Notes: generated from the letters alone by a model not told the origin. DNA of 64,000 bases from Corallococcus macrosporus DSM 14697 (GCF_002305895.1 NZ_CP022203.1:8342001-8406000); one strand, 5' to 3'; positions 38,261-47,000 are shown, counted from the stretch's first letter. Translations and numbers: made by a program.

Positions 38261-38394
38261 AGCGGGGCATCCAGCTAACGAGCAGGCGCCAGGCGCTCAA
38301 CGGGAATGCGCGCCCCGGCGCCATTTGCCCCCGCTATGCTCCCGCGGGGCGCACGTTAACGTGGGGGCCGGCACGTTCCCTCGGAGTCCTCTGG

Positions 38395-39756
38395 ATGAAG
38401 TCGCGCAGCCCCGGTGCCTGGAGCACCGCCGCGTTCCTCCTGGCCCTGTCGCCGGGAGCGCCGGCCCATGCCCACGCGGGCCTCCCGGAGACGTCCAACG
38501 TCACCCTCCGCCGGGGCCACCCCGAGGACTTCTTCTCCGGGACGACCTTCGGCGCGGTCATCTCCCGCGACAGCGGCAAGACGTGGCGCTGGGTGTGTCC
38601 GGATGCCATGGGGTACGGCGGCTGGCGCCCGGAGGCCTACGTGTGGCGGGAGACGGGCGACATCCTCGCCGCCACGGGCAGCGCCCTGCTGCACTCCCCG
38701 GATGCGGGCTGCACCTGGCGCACCCACCCCTTCTTCAAGGCGACCTGGGTGACGGGCCTGGCGGCCCACCCCACCGACGACCGCGTCTTCCACGCCGTCA
38801 CCGGGCGGCCCGGCCTCGCCAACGGCGTGTACCGCTCCGATGACGGAGGGGAGACGTGGACCGCCACGCCGCTGCTGCGCACGGGGCTGGAGCTGAACGC
38901 GGTGCGCGTGTCCCCGGTGGACCCGCGCCGCCTCTACGTGTCGGGCGTCTCCGACAACGCGCTGGTGGTGCTGCGCAGCGACGACGCGGGCGAGACCTGG
39001 CAGGAGTTCCCCCACGCGCTGCCGGAGCTGCTGCGGCCCTACGCGCTGACGGTGGTGGCGGTGGACCCCGTCGACGTGGACGGGGTGTGGGTGCGCGTGT
39101 CCGCCCAGGGCTACACGCACCTGCTGCGCAGCGAGGACGGCGGCCGCACGCTGACGCAGGTGACGGTGCTGGACGACACCTTCATCAACATGGACCTGTC
39201 CTCCGACGGCGGCACCGCCTGGGTGGGCACCCTCAATTACTTCTTCATGGGCGCCAGCACCGGCCCGCTGGAGAGGCAGCCCTTGCCCACCGGCAACGCG
39301 TGCGTGCTGCGCGACGGCGAGACACTCTACGGCTGCGGCTCCACCTGGCTGCATGACTGGGCCCTGGCGCGCAGCACGGACCAGGGCCGCACCTGGGAGC
39401 ACATCTTCGCGCTGTACGAAATCCAGGGCACGCAGCTCTGCCCTCGCGGCACGCCCGTGCGGGACCTCTGCCCGGCCCGCTGGCCGCAGCTCGCCGAGCA
39501 GCTCGGCGCCCCGCTCTACCCGGATGGCGGCGTGGAGGAGCCACCGCGGCCGGACGCGGGCACGCCCGACGCGGGAGGCCCGGACACCGGCGCGCCCGAC
39601 GCGGGCACCTCGGACGCGGGGGGCGCTCCCGGGGAGCCTCCCGCCGGGCCGAAGTCCGGTGGCTGCGCCGCCGCCGCGGGCCCCGCCCTGCCCCTGCTGT
39701 TGCTGCTGTCTTCCCTCCTACCGAGGCGCCGTGGGCCACGGCGTCCGCACCCATAG
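38395..39756 (+). CDS. Secreted BNR-repeat protein with MYXO-CTERM-like tail
   Basis: A 453-residue protein with a signal peptide (FLLALSPGAPAHAHA). The body contains several BNR/Asp-box-like turns (SRDSGKTWRW, SPDAGCTWRTH, SDDGGETWTA, SDDAGETWQEF, SEDGGRTLTQ, STDQGRTWEHI), consistent with a sialidase/photosystem-assembly-type propeller. Next comes a Pro/Asp/Ala/Gly linker (PDAGTPDAGGPDTGAPDAGT), then GGCAAAAG, a hydrophobic segment and an Arg-rich end. This is the layout of MYXO-CTERM sorting signals cut by a myxosortase. It opens a four-gene envelope operon ending in a diheme cytochrome. Confidence 0.85.
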   Translation: MKSRSPGAWSTAAFLLALSPGAPAHAHAGLPETSNVTLRRGHPEDFFSGTTFGAVISRDSGKTWRWVCPDAMGYGGWRPEAYVWRETGDILAATGSALLHSPDAGCTWRTHPFFKATWVTGLAAHPTDDRVFHAVTGRPGLANGVYRSDDGGETWTATPLLRTGLELNAVRVSPVDPRRLYVSGVSDNALVVLRSDDAGETWQEFPHALPELLRPYALTVVAVDPVDVDGVWVRVSAQGYTHLLRSEDGGRTLTQVTVLDDTFINMDLSSDGGTAWVGTLNYFFMGASTGPLERQPLPTGNACVLRDGETLYGCGSTWLHDWALARSTDQGRTWEHIFALYEIQGTQLCPRGTPVRDLCPARWPQLAEQLGAPLYPDGGVEEPPRPDAGTPDAGGPDTGAPDAGTSDAGGAPGEPPAGPKSGGCAAAAGPALPLLLLLSSLLPRRRGPRRPHP

Positions 39757-39763
39757 GCCCCTG

Positions 39764-40402
39764 ATGACCCTCGCGACCCGAAGAAGCCCGTGGGCGCCCT
39801 GCGCGGCCGCGCTGCTGGCGCTGGGCACCGCCGCCTGCGACGGCGGCGATGAACCCACGCCGGATGTCTGCGGCGAGCCCCTGTACAGCGGCGACGCCAC
39901 CGACGAGGCCTGGCGCACCTTCGTCGACGCGCGGAGCCGGGCCACCGACAGCTCGCAGGCGGTGACGCTGGAGTCTCCCGCGCCGGGGCAGACGTACGCG
40001 CCGGACGCGGCGCCGCCCACGTGGCGGTGGACCTCGCCGCTGGCGTCGCGGGTTCCATCGCAGGCGCCCGGGAGGCACGACCGGCCGCGCGAGGCGCCGC
40101 GCACCCTGCTGGCGTGGCTGGGCAACCTCCTACTGCCGTCCGCACAGGCGCACCTGCCGCCCGTCACCGGGGATTTCCACTGGGTGCAGGTCACCGTGCC
40201 CGGACGGCAGTGTCCGGTGGAGTTGCTGACGTCGGACATGCACTGGCAGCTCGACGCGGCGACGTGGGGCACGCTCCGCGCCGCCGCGGGCCAGGACCTC
40301 CGCGTCCAGGTGACCAGCGCCTACCTGGTACAGAACCGGTTGCGTGAAGGCCCGTACCGCCTGGAGTCGCCGCGCACCATCCGCCTGGAGGGCGCGCGAT
40401 GA
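39764..40402 (+). CDS. Lipoprotein of the diheme cytochrome operon
   Basis: A 212-residue protein with a lipoprotein signal (AALLALGTAAC, lipid Cys at ~25). The mature part has a PAPGQTYAPDAAPPTWRW segment and a beta-rich end (DFHWVQVTVPGRQCPVELL, LRVQVTSAYLVQNRLREGPY), resembling an Ig-like or copper-protein-type sandwich. No metal site is evident beyond scattered His and Met residues. It lies 7 bp after the BNR gene and overlaps the next gene by 4 bp. Function unknown. Confidence 0.7.
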   Translation: MTLATRRSPWAPCAAALLALGTAACDGGDEPTPDVCGEPLYSGDATDEAWRTFVDARSRATDSSQAVTLESPAPGQTYAPDAAPPTWRWTSPLASRVPSQAPGRHDRPREAPRTLLAWLGNLLLPSAQAHLPPVTGDFHWVQVTVPGRQCPVELLTSDMHWQLDAATWGTLRAAAGQDLRVQVTSAYLVQNRLREGPYRLESPRTIRLEGAR

Positions 40403-41643
40403 ACCGGACACCGTGGTGGCTGCTGGCGTTGCTGATGGCCGGCTGTGACGAGAACACAGCGCGGGTGGTGGGCGTGGCGCCACCCGACGGGCTCGACTTC
40501 GCGCACGAGGAGCCCTGGGTGGAAGGAACCGTCGTTCCACCGCCGGGCCCGGGCGGGCGCATCCTGGTCACCAACAGCCTGGATGACACGCTCAGCCTCG
40601 TGGAGCTGGACACCGTGGGCACGCCGGCCTTCCGCGAGCTGGCGCGCGTGCCGGTGGGCCTCAACCCGATGGAGCTGGAGGGGCCGCACCACACCGCCGT
40701 GGCCCCCGCGGGTGACTTCTATTACGTCGGCATCTCCAACTACGTGCCCGGCGGTGGCTCGGGGCCGCACGGTGCCCACGGCACGGGCGCGGATGACGGC
40801 TACTGCCTGAAGCTGGACGCGCGCGACAACCGGCTCGTGGGCTCGGTGCGCGTGAATCCCAACCCGGGCGACGTCATCGTCAGCGCGGATGGGAACACGC
40901 TGTACCAGACGCACTTCGACACGCTGAAGATTTCGGAGATGGCGCGCCAGGGCCGGCCCGAGTCCGACATGAACGCGAACCTGGCCATCCTCGACGCGCG
41001 CACCATGACTCGGAAGGCCATGGTGGAGGTGTGCCCCGCGCCGCACGCGGTGCGCCTGTCGGCGGACGAGCGCACGGCGTACATCGCCTGCTGGTCGGAT
41101 GAAGTGGCCATCGTGGACCTCGCGGAGGCGGGCACGCCGGTGGCGCGGGTGAAGGTGGCGGCGGGCGCGGGCGGCGCGGTGGCGCCCCGGCACCAGCCCT
41201 ACGCGCTGACGCTGTCCCCCACCACCGGCGAGGTCTGGGTCAGCTCCATGGCCAGCCGGCAGGTGCAGGTGCTCAATCCCCAGACGCGCGCCATGGTGCC
41301 CGAGCGCGCCGTGTCCCTCCTGCACGGGCCGCCGATGTTCGGCGCCTTCACCGCGGACGGCCGCACGCTGTACATGCCCTACCAGTTGGTGGACGCGGTG
41401 GCCGTCATCGACCCGGAGACGGGCACCGTGCTGCGCGAGGTGCCGCTGGCGGACGCCGGCTGCCTCAACGTGCACCAAATCACGCTGACACCCGACGAGC
41501 GCATCGGCCTGGTCGTCTGCGAGGGCGACCACGTGGGGCCGGGCACGTTGCACGCGGTGGACCTGGAGGAAGGCACGGTGGTGGGCACGGTGGAGGTGGG
41601 CATCTTCCCGGATTCGGTGAGCATCCTGCGGGGGCAGCCATGA
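40399..41643 (+). CDS. YVTN/YncE-like beta-propeller lipoprotein
   Basis: A 414-residue lipoprotein (signal LLALLMAGC, Cys ~15). It contains propeller blades of the YVTN/YncE type (NSLDDTLSLVELDTVGTPAF, VSADGNTLYQTHFDTLKISE, RLSADERTAYIACWSDEVAI, ALTLSPTTGEVWVSSMASRQ, GAFTADGRTLYMPYQLVDAV). A PHHTAVAPAGDFYYVG segment and paired Cys may hold a ligand. It overlaps its neighbours on both sides (ATGA at 40399 and at 41640). Together with the following cytochrome it probably forms a periplasmic or surface redox assembly. Confidence 0.8.
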   Translation: MNRTPWWLLALLMAGCDENTARVVGVAPPDGLDFAHEEPWVEGTVVPPPGPGGRILVTNSLDDTLSLVELDTVGTPAFRELARVPVGLNPMELEGPHHTAVAPAGDFYYVGISNYVPGGGSGPHGAHGTGADDGYCLKLDARDNRLVGSVRVNPNPGDVIVSADGNTLYQTHFDTLKISEMARQGRPESDMNANLAILDARTMTRKAMVEVCPAPHAVRLSADERTAYIACWSDEVAIVDLAEAGTPVARVKVAAGAGGAVAPRHQPYALTLSPTTGEVWVSSMASRQVQVLNPQTRAMVPERAVSLLHGPPMFGAFTADGRTLYMPYQLVDAVAVIDPETGTVLREVPLADAGCLNVHQITLTPDERIGLVVCEGDHVGPGTLHAVDLEEGTVVGTVEVGIFPDSVSILRGQP

Positions 41644-42359
41644 AGCGCGCGGGGTGGTGTGTGGTGGCCCTGGCCGTGGGGCTGGCTGGCTGTGACGACG
41701 GCAGCGATGGCCGCGTGCCCGCGGCGGAGTATGGCGAGGTGCTGTTCAACGACTCGCGGCTGTCGGAGAGCAGCTTCAACAGCTTCTCGTGCGCGACGTG
41801 CCATTCGACGACGCCCACGCCGCCCTCGGGGCGGATGGACTCCGGCTACACGCTGTATGACGCCGCGTTCCGGGAGAGCTGGTGGGGCGGCTTCGAGACG
41901 CGCCTGCTGGACGCGGTGAACTTCTGCTACGTCAACTTCATGCGGGGCGTGACGCCGCTGCCGAAGGACTCGCCGCAGAGCCGGGCGCTGTATGAGTACC
42001 TGGTGAGCATCAGCCCGAGCCCGTCCGCGCCGGCCCGGCCCTTCACGGTGGTGAAGGACGTCGTCGACGTCACGCGCGGTGACGTGGCGCGCGGACAGCA
42101 GGTCTACGCCGAGGCGTGCCAGAGCTGCCACGGCGCGCCCCACACCGGCGAGGGGCGGCTGACCGAGCTGGCGTCGATTCTCCCGGAGGTGACGGACGAC
42201 TACGACACGCTCTTCCCCGGTGTGCCCAAGTCGCTGGTCGTCATCGAGAAGGTGCGCCACGGCCAGTTCTTCGGCGTGGGCGGCAACATGCCGCTGTACA
42301 GCCTGGAGGCCCTGTCCGACGAGGACCTGGGCGCGCTGCTCGCGTTCATGGGTTTGTGA
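41640..42359 (+). CDS. Diheme cytochrome c lipoprotein
   Basis: A 239-residue lipoprotein (VVALAVGLAGC). It has two c-type heme-binding motifs: CATCH at residues 51-55 and CQSCH at 160-164. The second sits in an ordinary cytochrome-c domain (GQQVYAEACQSCHGAPHTGE to LYSLEALSDEDLGALLAFMG). The probable Met ligand is in GGNMPLYS. It is the last gene of the BNR-lipoprotein-propeller operon, coupled by a 4-bp overlap. It likely passes electrons at the outside of the inner membrane or the outer membrane. Confidence 0.9.
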   Translation: MKRAGWCVVALAVGLAGCDDGSDGRVPAAEYGEVLFNDSRLSESSFNSFSCATCHSTTPTPPSGRMDSGYTLYDAAFRESWWGGFETRLLDAVNFCYVNFMRGVTPLPKDSPQSRALYEYLVSISPSPSAPARPFTVVKDVVDVTRGDVARGQQVYAEACQSCHGAPHTGEGRLTELASILPEVTDDYDTLFPGVPKSLVVIEKVRHGQFFGVGGNMPLYSLEALSDEDLGALLAFMGL

Positions 42360-42438
42360 CACGGACCGGCGTGTTCCGGTGGAGCCCACGCGCCACCGGA
42401 CGTATACCTCGCCCGCGGGCACACACGTGGGAGCGAGC

Positions 42439-43740
42439 ATGGGGTTCTGGGGCAGGCTTTTCGGGAGGAAGACTTCAACGGCCGCCGAGGTTCCTCCCGG
42501 CCCCTCCAGCACCTGGGCGGTGGAGCCGCGCGAGGCGCTGATGCGGCAGGTGGAGGCGCTGCTGCGCGCCGACCCGGCGGTGGAGCAGGTGGAGCGGCGC
42601 ACGCAGGACTACGGGCTGGACATCACCCGCGCTGGCAGCAAGGGCACCTTCTTCCTGGACAACCTCTACGCGGACACGCGGGAGCTGCCGCCCGAGGAGC
42701 GCGTGCAGCTCATCCAGCGTTACCTGCGCGCGCTGTGGCAGGAGTCGCCGGATACGCTGCCCTGGGAGCAGGCGCGTGAGCTGCTGCTGCCCGTGCTGCG
42801 TGCGTCCACCTTCGGCATGTCGCTGATGAAGAAGGCGGAGGCGGACCGGGAGATGGTGGGCCGGCGGACGCTGCCCTTCCTGCGCGAGCTGCTGGTGCTG
42901 GACCTGCCGGAGTCCGCCATGTTCGTCCAGCGCCGGCACCTGGAGACGTGGGGCGTCAGCGAGGACGACGCCTTCACGGCGGCCCACGCGAACCTGGCCC
43001 GGCTGCCGGACGAGGGCGTGGAGCTGTACGACGAGGAGCACGGCCCGCTGTGGACGGTGGAGACGCGAGACACCTACGAGACGTCCCGGCTGCTGCGCCC
43101 CGGCTTCCTCGCGTCCTTCGCGGGGCGCGTGGAGGGCCGACCCGTGGCCATCCTCCCGGAGCGCTCCACGCTGCTCATCGGCGGTGACGCGCGTCCGGAG
43201 TTGGTGGCGCGCCTGAGCGAGAGCGCGGAGCGGGAGTACGCGGCGGCGTCGCGGTGCCTGACGCCCGCGCTGTACACGGTGGATGACGCGGGGCGGGTGG
43301 TGCCCTACGTGCATCCCGGGCAGGACGCGCTGGCGCACCGGGTGCGGCTGGCGCATGTGCGGCTGGCCCTGGCGGAGTACAACTCCCAGAAGGAGGCGCT
43401 CGACGCGCTCCACCAGGAGCAGGAGCTGGACCTGTTCGTCGCCAGCTACAGCGCCACGGCGCGCAAGCGGGACGAGTTCCCCATCTCCTGGTGTGTCTGG
43501 TCGCATGACGTGGACGCCCTGCTGCCCGAGGCGGACATGGTCGCCGTGAGCCCCGAGGCGGGCGGCGAGGACTTCTTCACGGTGCCCTGGCGGGAGGTGC
43601 GGCGCATCGCGGGGAGTTGTCTGACGCAGGTGCCGGAGCTGTGGCCGCCGCGCTACCGCACCACGGCGAAGCCGACCCCGGAGGTGGTGGAGCAGCTCCG
43701 CGCCGCCCAGGTCACCTTCGAGGACTTCCAGGAGCCCTGA
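42439..43740 (+). CDS. DUF1444-like protein
   Basis: A 433-residue cytosolic protein from ATG 42439. The central part (LLPVLRASTFGMSLMKKAEA, LLVLDLPESAMFVQRRHLET, WGVSEDDAFTAAHANLARLP) resembles DUF1444/YtpQ-type proteins, whose role is unknown. The C-terminal ~180 residues (FLASFAGRVEGRPVAILPER, DLFVASYSATARKRDEFPIS) are less typical. It lies 17 bp before the endonuclease V-like gene and may be co-transcribed. The family call is by pattern memory only. Confidence 0.55.
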   Translation: MGFWGRLFGRKTSTAAEVPPGPSSTWAVEPREALMRQVEALLRADPAVEQVERRTQDYGLDITRAGSKGTFFLDNLYADTRELPPEERVQLIQRYLRALWQESPDTLPWEQARELLLPVLRASTFGMSLMKKAEADREMVGRRTLPFLRELLVLDLPESAMFVQRRHLETWGVSEDDAFTAAHANLARLPDEGVELYDEEHGPLWTVETRDTYETSRLLRPGFLASFAGRVEGRPVAILPERSTLLIGGDARPELVARLSESAEREYAAASRCLTPALYTVDDAGRVVPYVHPGQDALAHRVRLAHVRLALAEYNSQKEALDALHQEQELDLFVASYSATARKRDEFPISWCVWSHDVDALLPEADMVAVSPEAGGEDFFTVPWREVRRIAGSCLTQVPELWPPRYRTTAKPTPEVVEQLRAAQVTFEDFQEP

Positions 43741-43757
43741 GACGGGAGGACGCAACG

Positions 43758-44252
43758 ATGCTCGCCTGCCTGGATGTGGACTACCGCCCCGAGCTCACCG
43801 TGGCGGCGTGCGTGCTGTTCCGGGGCTGGGCGGATGGGGCGGAGGCCTCGCACCTGGTGGAGCGCGGGCCTCCGGCCGAGCCCTACGAGCCGGGGCAGTT
43901 CTACCGCCGCGAGCTGCCGCACCTGCTCCGGGTGCTGGCGCGGGTGGAGGTGCCGCTGGAGGCCGTCATCGTGGATGGCTATGCGTGGCTGGGTGAGGAC
44001 CGGCCCGGGCTGGGCGCGCGCCTGTACGATGCGCTGAACCGGGAGGTGCCCGTCATCGGCGTGGCGAAGACGGCCTATGTGACGACGGGGCCCTCGGTGC
44101 CGGTGCTGCGGGGGAAGAGCCTGCGGCCGTTGTTCGTGAGTGGGGCGGGCATCGACTCGGCGGTGGCGGCGGAGCACATCCGGCGGATGCATGGCGCGTC
44201 GCGCACGCCCACGATGCTGAACCGGGTGGACCGGCTCTGCCGGGAGTCCTGA
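43758..44252 (+). CDS. Endonuclease V-like protein (short form)
   Basis: A 164-residue protein with the endonuclease V core. LDVDY carries the first catalytic Asp, PYEPGQFYRRELPHLL the Glu, AVIVDGYAWLGEDRPGLGAR the second Asp, and VPVIGVAKTAYV the substrate-binding Lys region. Classical enzymes have a G-x-x-H-P segment after the DG; here it is DGYAWLGEDRPG, a variant I recall from actinobacteria. It is shorter than typical Nfi (~220 residues). The family role is cleavage near deoxyinosine in DNA or inosine in RNA. It probably shares a transcript with the DUF1444-like gene. Confidence 0.75.
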   Translation: MLACLDVDYRPELTVAACVLFRGWADGAEASHLVERGPPAEPYEPGQFYRRELPHLLRVLARVEVPLEAVIVDGYAWLGEDRPGLGARLYDALNREVPVIGVAKTAYVTTGPSVPVLRGKSLRPLFVSGAGIDSAVAAEHIRRMHGASRTPTMLNRVDRLCRES

Positions 44253-44378
44253 AGTCCCGACCCGGGCGGCGGCGGCGATAAACCCCCGACATTTCGGAAC
44301 AGCGAGCTCCGCCTCTTCGTCCGGGGGGCGAGCATCCTCCTGGAATCCTCGCGCCGGGAGGCTTACCTTTGACGGTAG

Positions 44379-45368
44379 ATGCCCTCGCACCCGAATTCAC
44401 AGCTCGGCTTGTTCGACACGGCGGCGCCTGATGAGCGCGAGGACGTGGGTGCGGAGGCGCGCGCGGGCACGGGGGCGCGGAGCCGGCTCCCCGCGCGGGA
44501 GGAGGCGGCCACGCCGGATACACAGCGTCGGCGTCCCTCCCGGGGGGATTCGCTCCCACCAGATACGGCTCGGCGCGCGAGCACCGCGCCGGAGAGTCGG
44601 CGCACCGCGTGGGAGGATGGGCTCCCGCCAGATACGGCTCAGCGCGCGAGCATCGCGCCGGAGAGCCGACTCCCCGCGCGAGAGGAGGCACTCCCGCTGG
44701 CGGCGGAGCTGGCGCGGCGGCTGTCGTCGATTCTCGGCGTGCCGGTCCACCTGCGGCTCACGGACAACCGGGCCACGCTGGTGAGCTTCCGCCGGGGTGA
44801 GGAGGGGCTGCGGCTGCGCATCCACCACCTCTTCCTGGGAGCACCTGACGCGGTGGTTCAGGCCATGGCGGCGTACGCGGGCCGGGCGGACGCGAGCGCG
44901 GGCGAGGTGCTTGAAACCTACGCGCACGCTCACAGCGAGCGGGTCCGCCGGGAGCGTCGGCCTGGCAAGCCTCTGCGCACGCGAGGCCGCTGCTTCGACC
45001 TGCAGGCCATCTTCGCCCGGCTCAACGCGAGCTGGTTCGACGAACGGGTGCAGGTCGACGTGGGTTGGGCGCGCAAGCCGGCCGGCACGAAGCGCCGCAG
45101 CATCCACGTGGGCGGCTACGACGCGCGGCTGCGGGAGATTCGAATCCATCCGGCGCTGGACCGGCCGCACGTGCCCGCGTTCGTGGTGGACTACCTCGTC
45201 TTCCACGCGATGCTGCACGCGGACCTCGACGACGGAACGAGCAACGAGGGCCGCTGCGCGCCCGAGCACACGCCGGCCTTCCGCGAGCGCGAAGTCCTGT
45301 TCCCGCTGCGTGACGCGGCCCAGCGCTGGTTGGGCGACAACCACGCGTCCCTGCTGCGCGGCCGATAG
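44379..45368 (+). CDS. SprT-like protein with altered HExxH motif
   Basis: A 329-residue protein. The first ~110 residues are a low-complexity, repeat-bearing linker. Residues ~110-320 resemble SprT/Spartan-like metallopeptidase domains (FDLQAIFARLNASWFDERVQ, RSIHVGGYDARLREIRIHPA, PAFVVDYLVFHAMLHADL). The zinc site reads HAMLH (residues 276-280), where catalytic Glu277 is replaced by Ala (GCG; one base from GAG). It may bind DNA or zinc without cleaving. The last 31 bp of the coding sequence recur at 45895. The gene stands alone between the endonuclease V-like gene and the broken lipoprotein. Confidence 0.7.
   Translation: MPSHPNSQLGLFDTAAPDEREDVGAEARAGTGARSRLPAREEAATPDTQRRRPSRGDSLPPDTARRASTAPESRRTAWEDGLPPDTAQRASIAPESRLPAREEALPLAAELARRLSSILGVPVHLRLTDNRATLVSFRRGEEGLRLRIHHLFLGAPDAVVQAMAAYAGRADASAGEVLETYAHAHSERVRRERRPGKPLRTRGRCFDLQAIFARLNASWFDERVQVDVGWARKPAGTKRRSIHVGGYDARLREIRIHPALDRPHVPAFVVDYLVFHAMLHADLDDGTSNEGRCAPEHTPAFREREVLFPLRDAAQRWLGDNHASLLRGR
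44553..44690 (+). repeat. 69-bp tandem repeat inside the SprT-like gene
   Basis: Two units, 44553-44621 and 44622-44690, each encode 23 residues beginning LPPDTA, then RASTAPESR or RASIAPESR. A more distant unit precedes them (TPDTQRRRPSR). They lie in the disordered N-terminal part. Confidence 0.85.
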
Positions 45369-45925
45369 CGCGGCGCGATTCGCGCAGGCCTCGCTACTTC
45401 TACACGGAGAGAATGACCCACTTCGCCGTATCCACGGCGTAGACGATGGGGATGCCCGCGAGGGGCGGCCCCTCCAGGCCATGGCAAGCATCAGGCCGGG
45501 CAGTGAAGCGGACGAAGACCACTACATCGTTACCGGGGACAGCCGTCACGTCATAGGACTGGCGCTGCGAGGCACAAACCTCCGTGGGTGTGGCGTCTCG
45601 GCGAGGCTTCGCACCCAACGGAAGGAAGTCCTCCATGGCGAGTGCGACGGCCGCGGCAATCGCCCCTGGTAGGACGTGCTGCCCTTCCGTGGGAAGCACG
45701 AGGGGAAATCGGTAGCGCGCGGCTTCTTCAGGTGGCGCCTTCGCAGGCCGAGGCGCAGGCCGGAACAACGCGCACCCAGGGAGCAGCGCCAACCAGATTT
45801 GGAATGAACCATCCCTTTCTCATTCAAGTTGTGACCATATGAGCTTCGACCGCATTCAGATCCGCATTTGTGGCCGCCCGCGGATAGCGCACCTCGTGAC
45901 GCGGCCCAGCGCTGGCTGGGCGACA
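45309..45925 (+). repeat. 31-bp duplication flanking the broken lipoprotein gene
   Basis: CGTGACGCGGCCCAGCGCTG and the 11 bases that follow occur at 45309-45339 (end of the SprT-like gene, encoding RDAAQRWLGD) and at 45895-45925 with a single T-to-C difference. The 586-bp spacing encloses the frameshifted lipoprotein gene. It suggests insertion or a tandem duplication followed by decay. Confidence 0.85.
45400..45823 (-). pseudogene. Lipoprotein gene with frameshift in the signal peptide
   Basis: In one frame, ATG 45823 gives MRKGWFIPNLV, a normal basic signal start. The rest, LALLPGCALFRPAP with a lipobox (LLPGC), lies in the next frame, open from TTG 45792 to the stop at 45400. Joined by a one-base shift near 45793-45800 they make a ~139-residue lipoprotein. 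Its domain includes YRFPLVLPTEGQHVLPG, NDVVVFVRFTARPDAC and AGIPIVYAVDTAKWVILSV. From TTG 45792 alone the signal peptide is only about six residues, too short to work. It could be true decay or a sequencing error. Function unknown. Confidence 0.55.
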
Positions 45926-45990
45926 GGCTGACGCATCACGCGCGCCGGGACAGTAGCGGCCGTGGGCCTCACCGAGGCATGCTCGGGGGG

Positions 45991-46392
45991 ATGCGCTACT
46001 TCAACGTGGAAGAAGCCAATCGGCTGGTGCCGCTGTTGACGCGCACCTTCGAGCGGGTCCGCCCGTGGGTGGAGCGCGCCCAGCAGCTCGCGGACGAGCT
46101 GGGCGCCGCGCCCGTCCCCAGCGACCCGAGCCTGGCCTCCCTGCGCGAGGAGCGCGACACCCTCCTGGAGCGCATCCGCGGCGAGCTCCTCCAGCTCCAG
46201 GAGATGGGCCTCGAAATCAAGGGCGCGGACGGCCTCGTGGACTTCCGCGCCCACCGCGGCGGTGAGCAGGTCTACCTGTGTTGGCGCTTCGGAGACCCCG
46301 CCGTCTCCCACTGGCACGCCCTGCTGGACGGCTACGCGGGGCGGCGCCCCATCGAAAGTCCGGACGACTTCGCGCCCACGTACCTCAGCTAG
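45991..46392 (+). CDS. DUF2203-family protein
   Basis: A 133-residue protein from ATG 45991 (a Met at 45979 is also possible). The N-terminal RYFNVEEANRLVPLLTRTFE, the central coiled coil (RGELLQLQEMGLEIKGADGL) and the C-terminal GGEQVYLCWRFGDPAVSHWH match DUF2203. Function unknown. Its stop overlaps the convergent coiled-coil gene by 4 bp. Confidence 0.8.
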   Translation: MRYFNVEEANRLVPLLTRTFERVRPWVERAQQLADELGAAPVPSDPSLASLREERDTLLERIRGELLQLQEMGLEIKGADGLVDFRAHRGGEQVYLCWRFGDPAVSHWHALLDGYAGRRPIESPDDFAPTYLS

Positions 46393-47000
46393 CCCGCCTC
46401 GCCGCCCAGGCTCTTCTGCAAGAGCGACATCTTGTTCCGCGCCGACAGCAACTGCTGACGCAGCGAGTCCGCCTGCCGGCCCACGTCGTGGAAGGCCTGC
46501 TCGTCCGCGGCGCGCGCCAGTGCGTGGGCTTCGTCCGCGACCAGGGACATCCGCTCCTGGAGCGCCTGGAAGGTCCCCACCAGGGCGGCGTTCTCCTCCG
46601 GCGTCTTCGCCGCCTGCCGCTGCTGCGCGAACTGCTGCATCTGCACGTTCAGCTCGGCCGCGTTCCCTCCCAGGGCGCCATAACGCACGAGCAGGTCCTT
46701 GAAGATCTCCGTGCGCCGCTGAAGCTCCTGCGCGCGCTGGTGGATGGCCTCGGCCTGGGCCTGCTGCCTGTCGCGCACCTGGGAGATGGCCCCCACCAGC
46801 GCCGTCACCCGGCCCCGGAGCTGCTCATCCAGGTCCGCCAGCCCCTGCAACATCGCCGAGGCGCGCTCCAGGTGCTTCTCGGATTGCAGCGGCGCCTGCT
46901 CCAGTTGCTCGGCCTGGGCCTCGAAGCGGACCAACTCCGCGTCGAGCGCCCGAGCGGCCGCCACCAACTCCGACTCCTGAGGCTTGTCACGCTTGCTCAT
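46389..47000 (-). CDS. Coiled-coil protein, unknown function
   Basis: A 203-residue protein that is nearly all helical and rich in Gln, Ala and Glu (ELVRFEAQAEQLEQAPLQSE, AISQVRDRQQAQAEAIHQRA). It has no signal peptide or membrane segment. It probably forms a dimeric coiled coil or helical bundle. No family recognised. It converges with the DUF2203 gene with a 4-bp overlap of coding ends. Confidence 0.65.
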   Translation of the reverse strand: MSKRDKPQESELVAAARALDAELVRFEAQAEQLEQAPLQSEKHLERASAMLQGLADLDEQLRGRVTALVGAISQVRDRQQAQAEAIHQRAQELQRRTEIFKDLLVRYGALGGNAAELNVQMQQFAQQRQAAKTPEENAALVGTFQALQERMSLVADEAHALARAADEQAFHDVGRQADSLRQQLLSARNKMSLLQKSLGGEAG

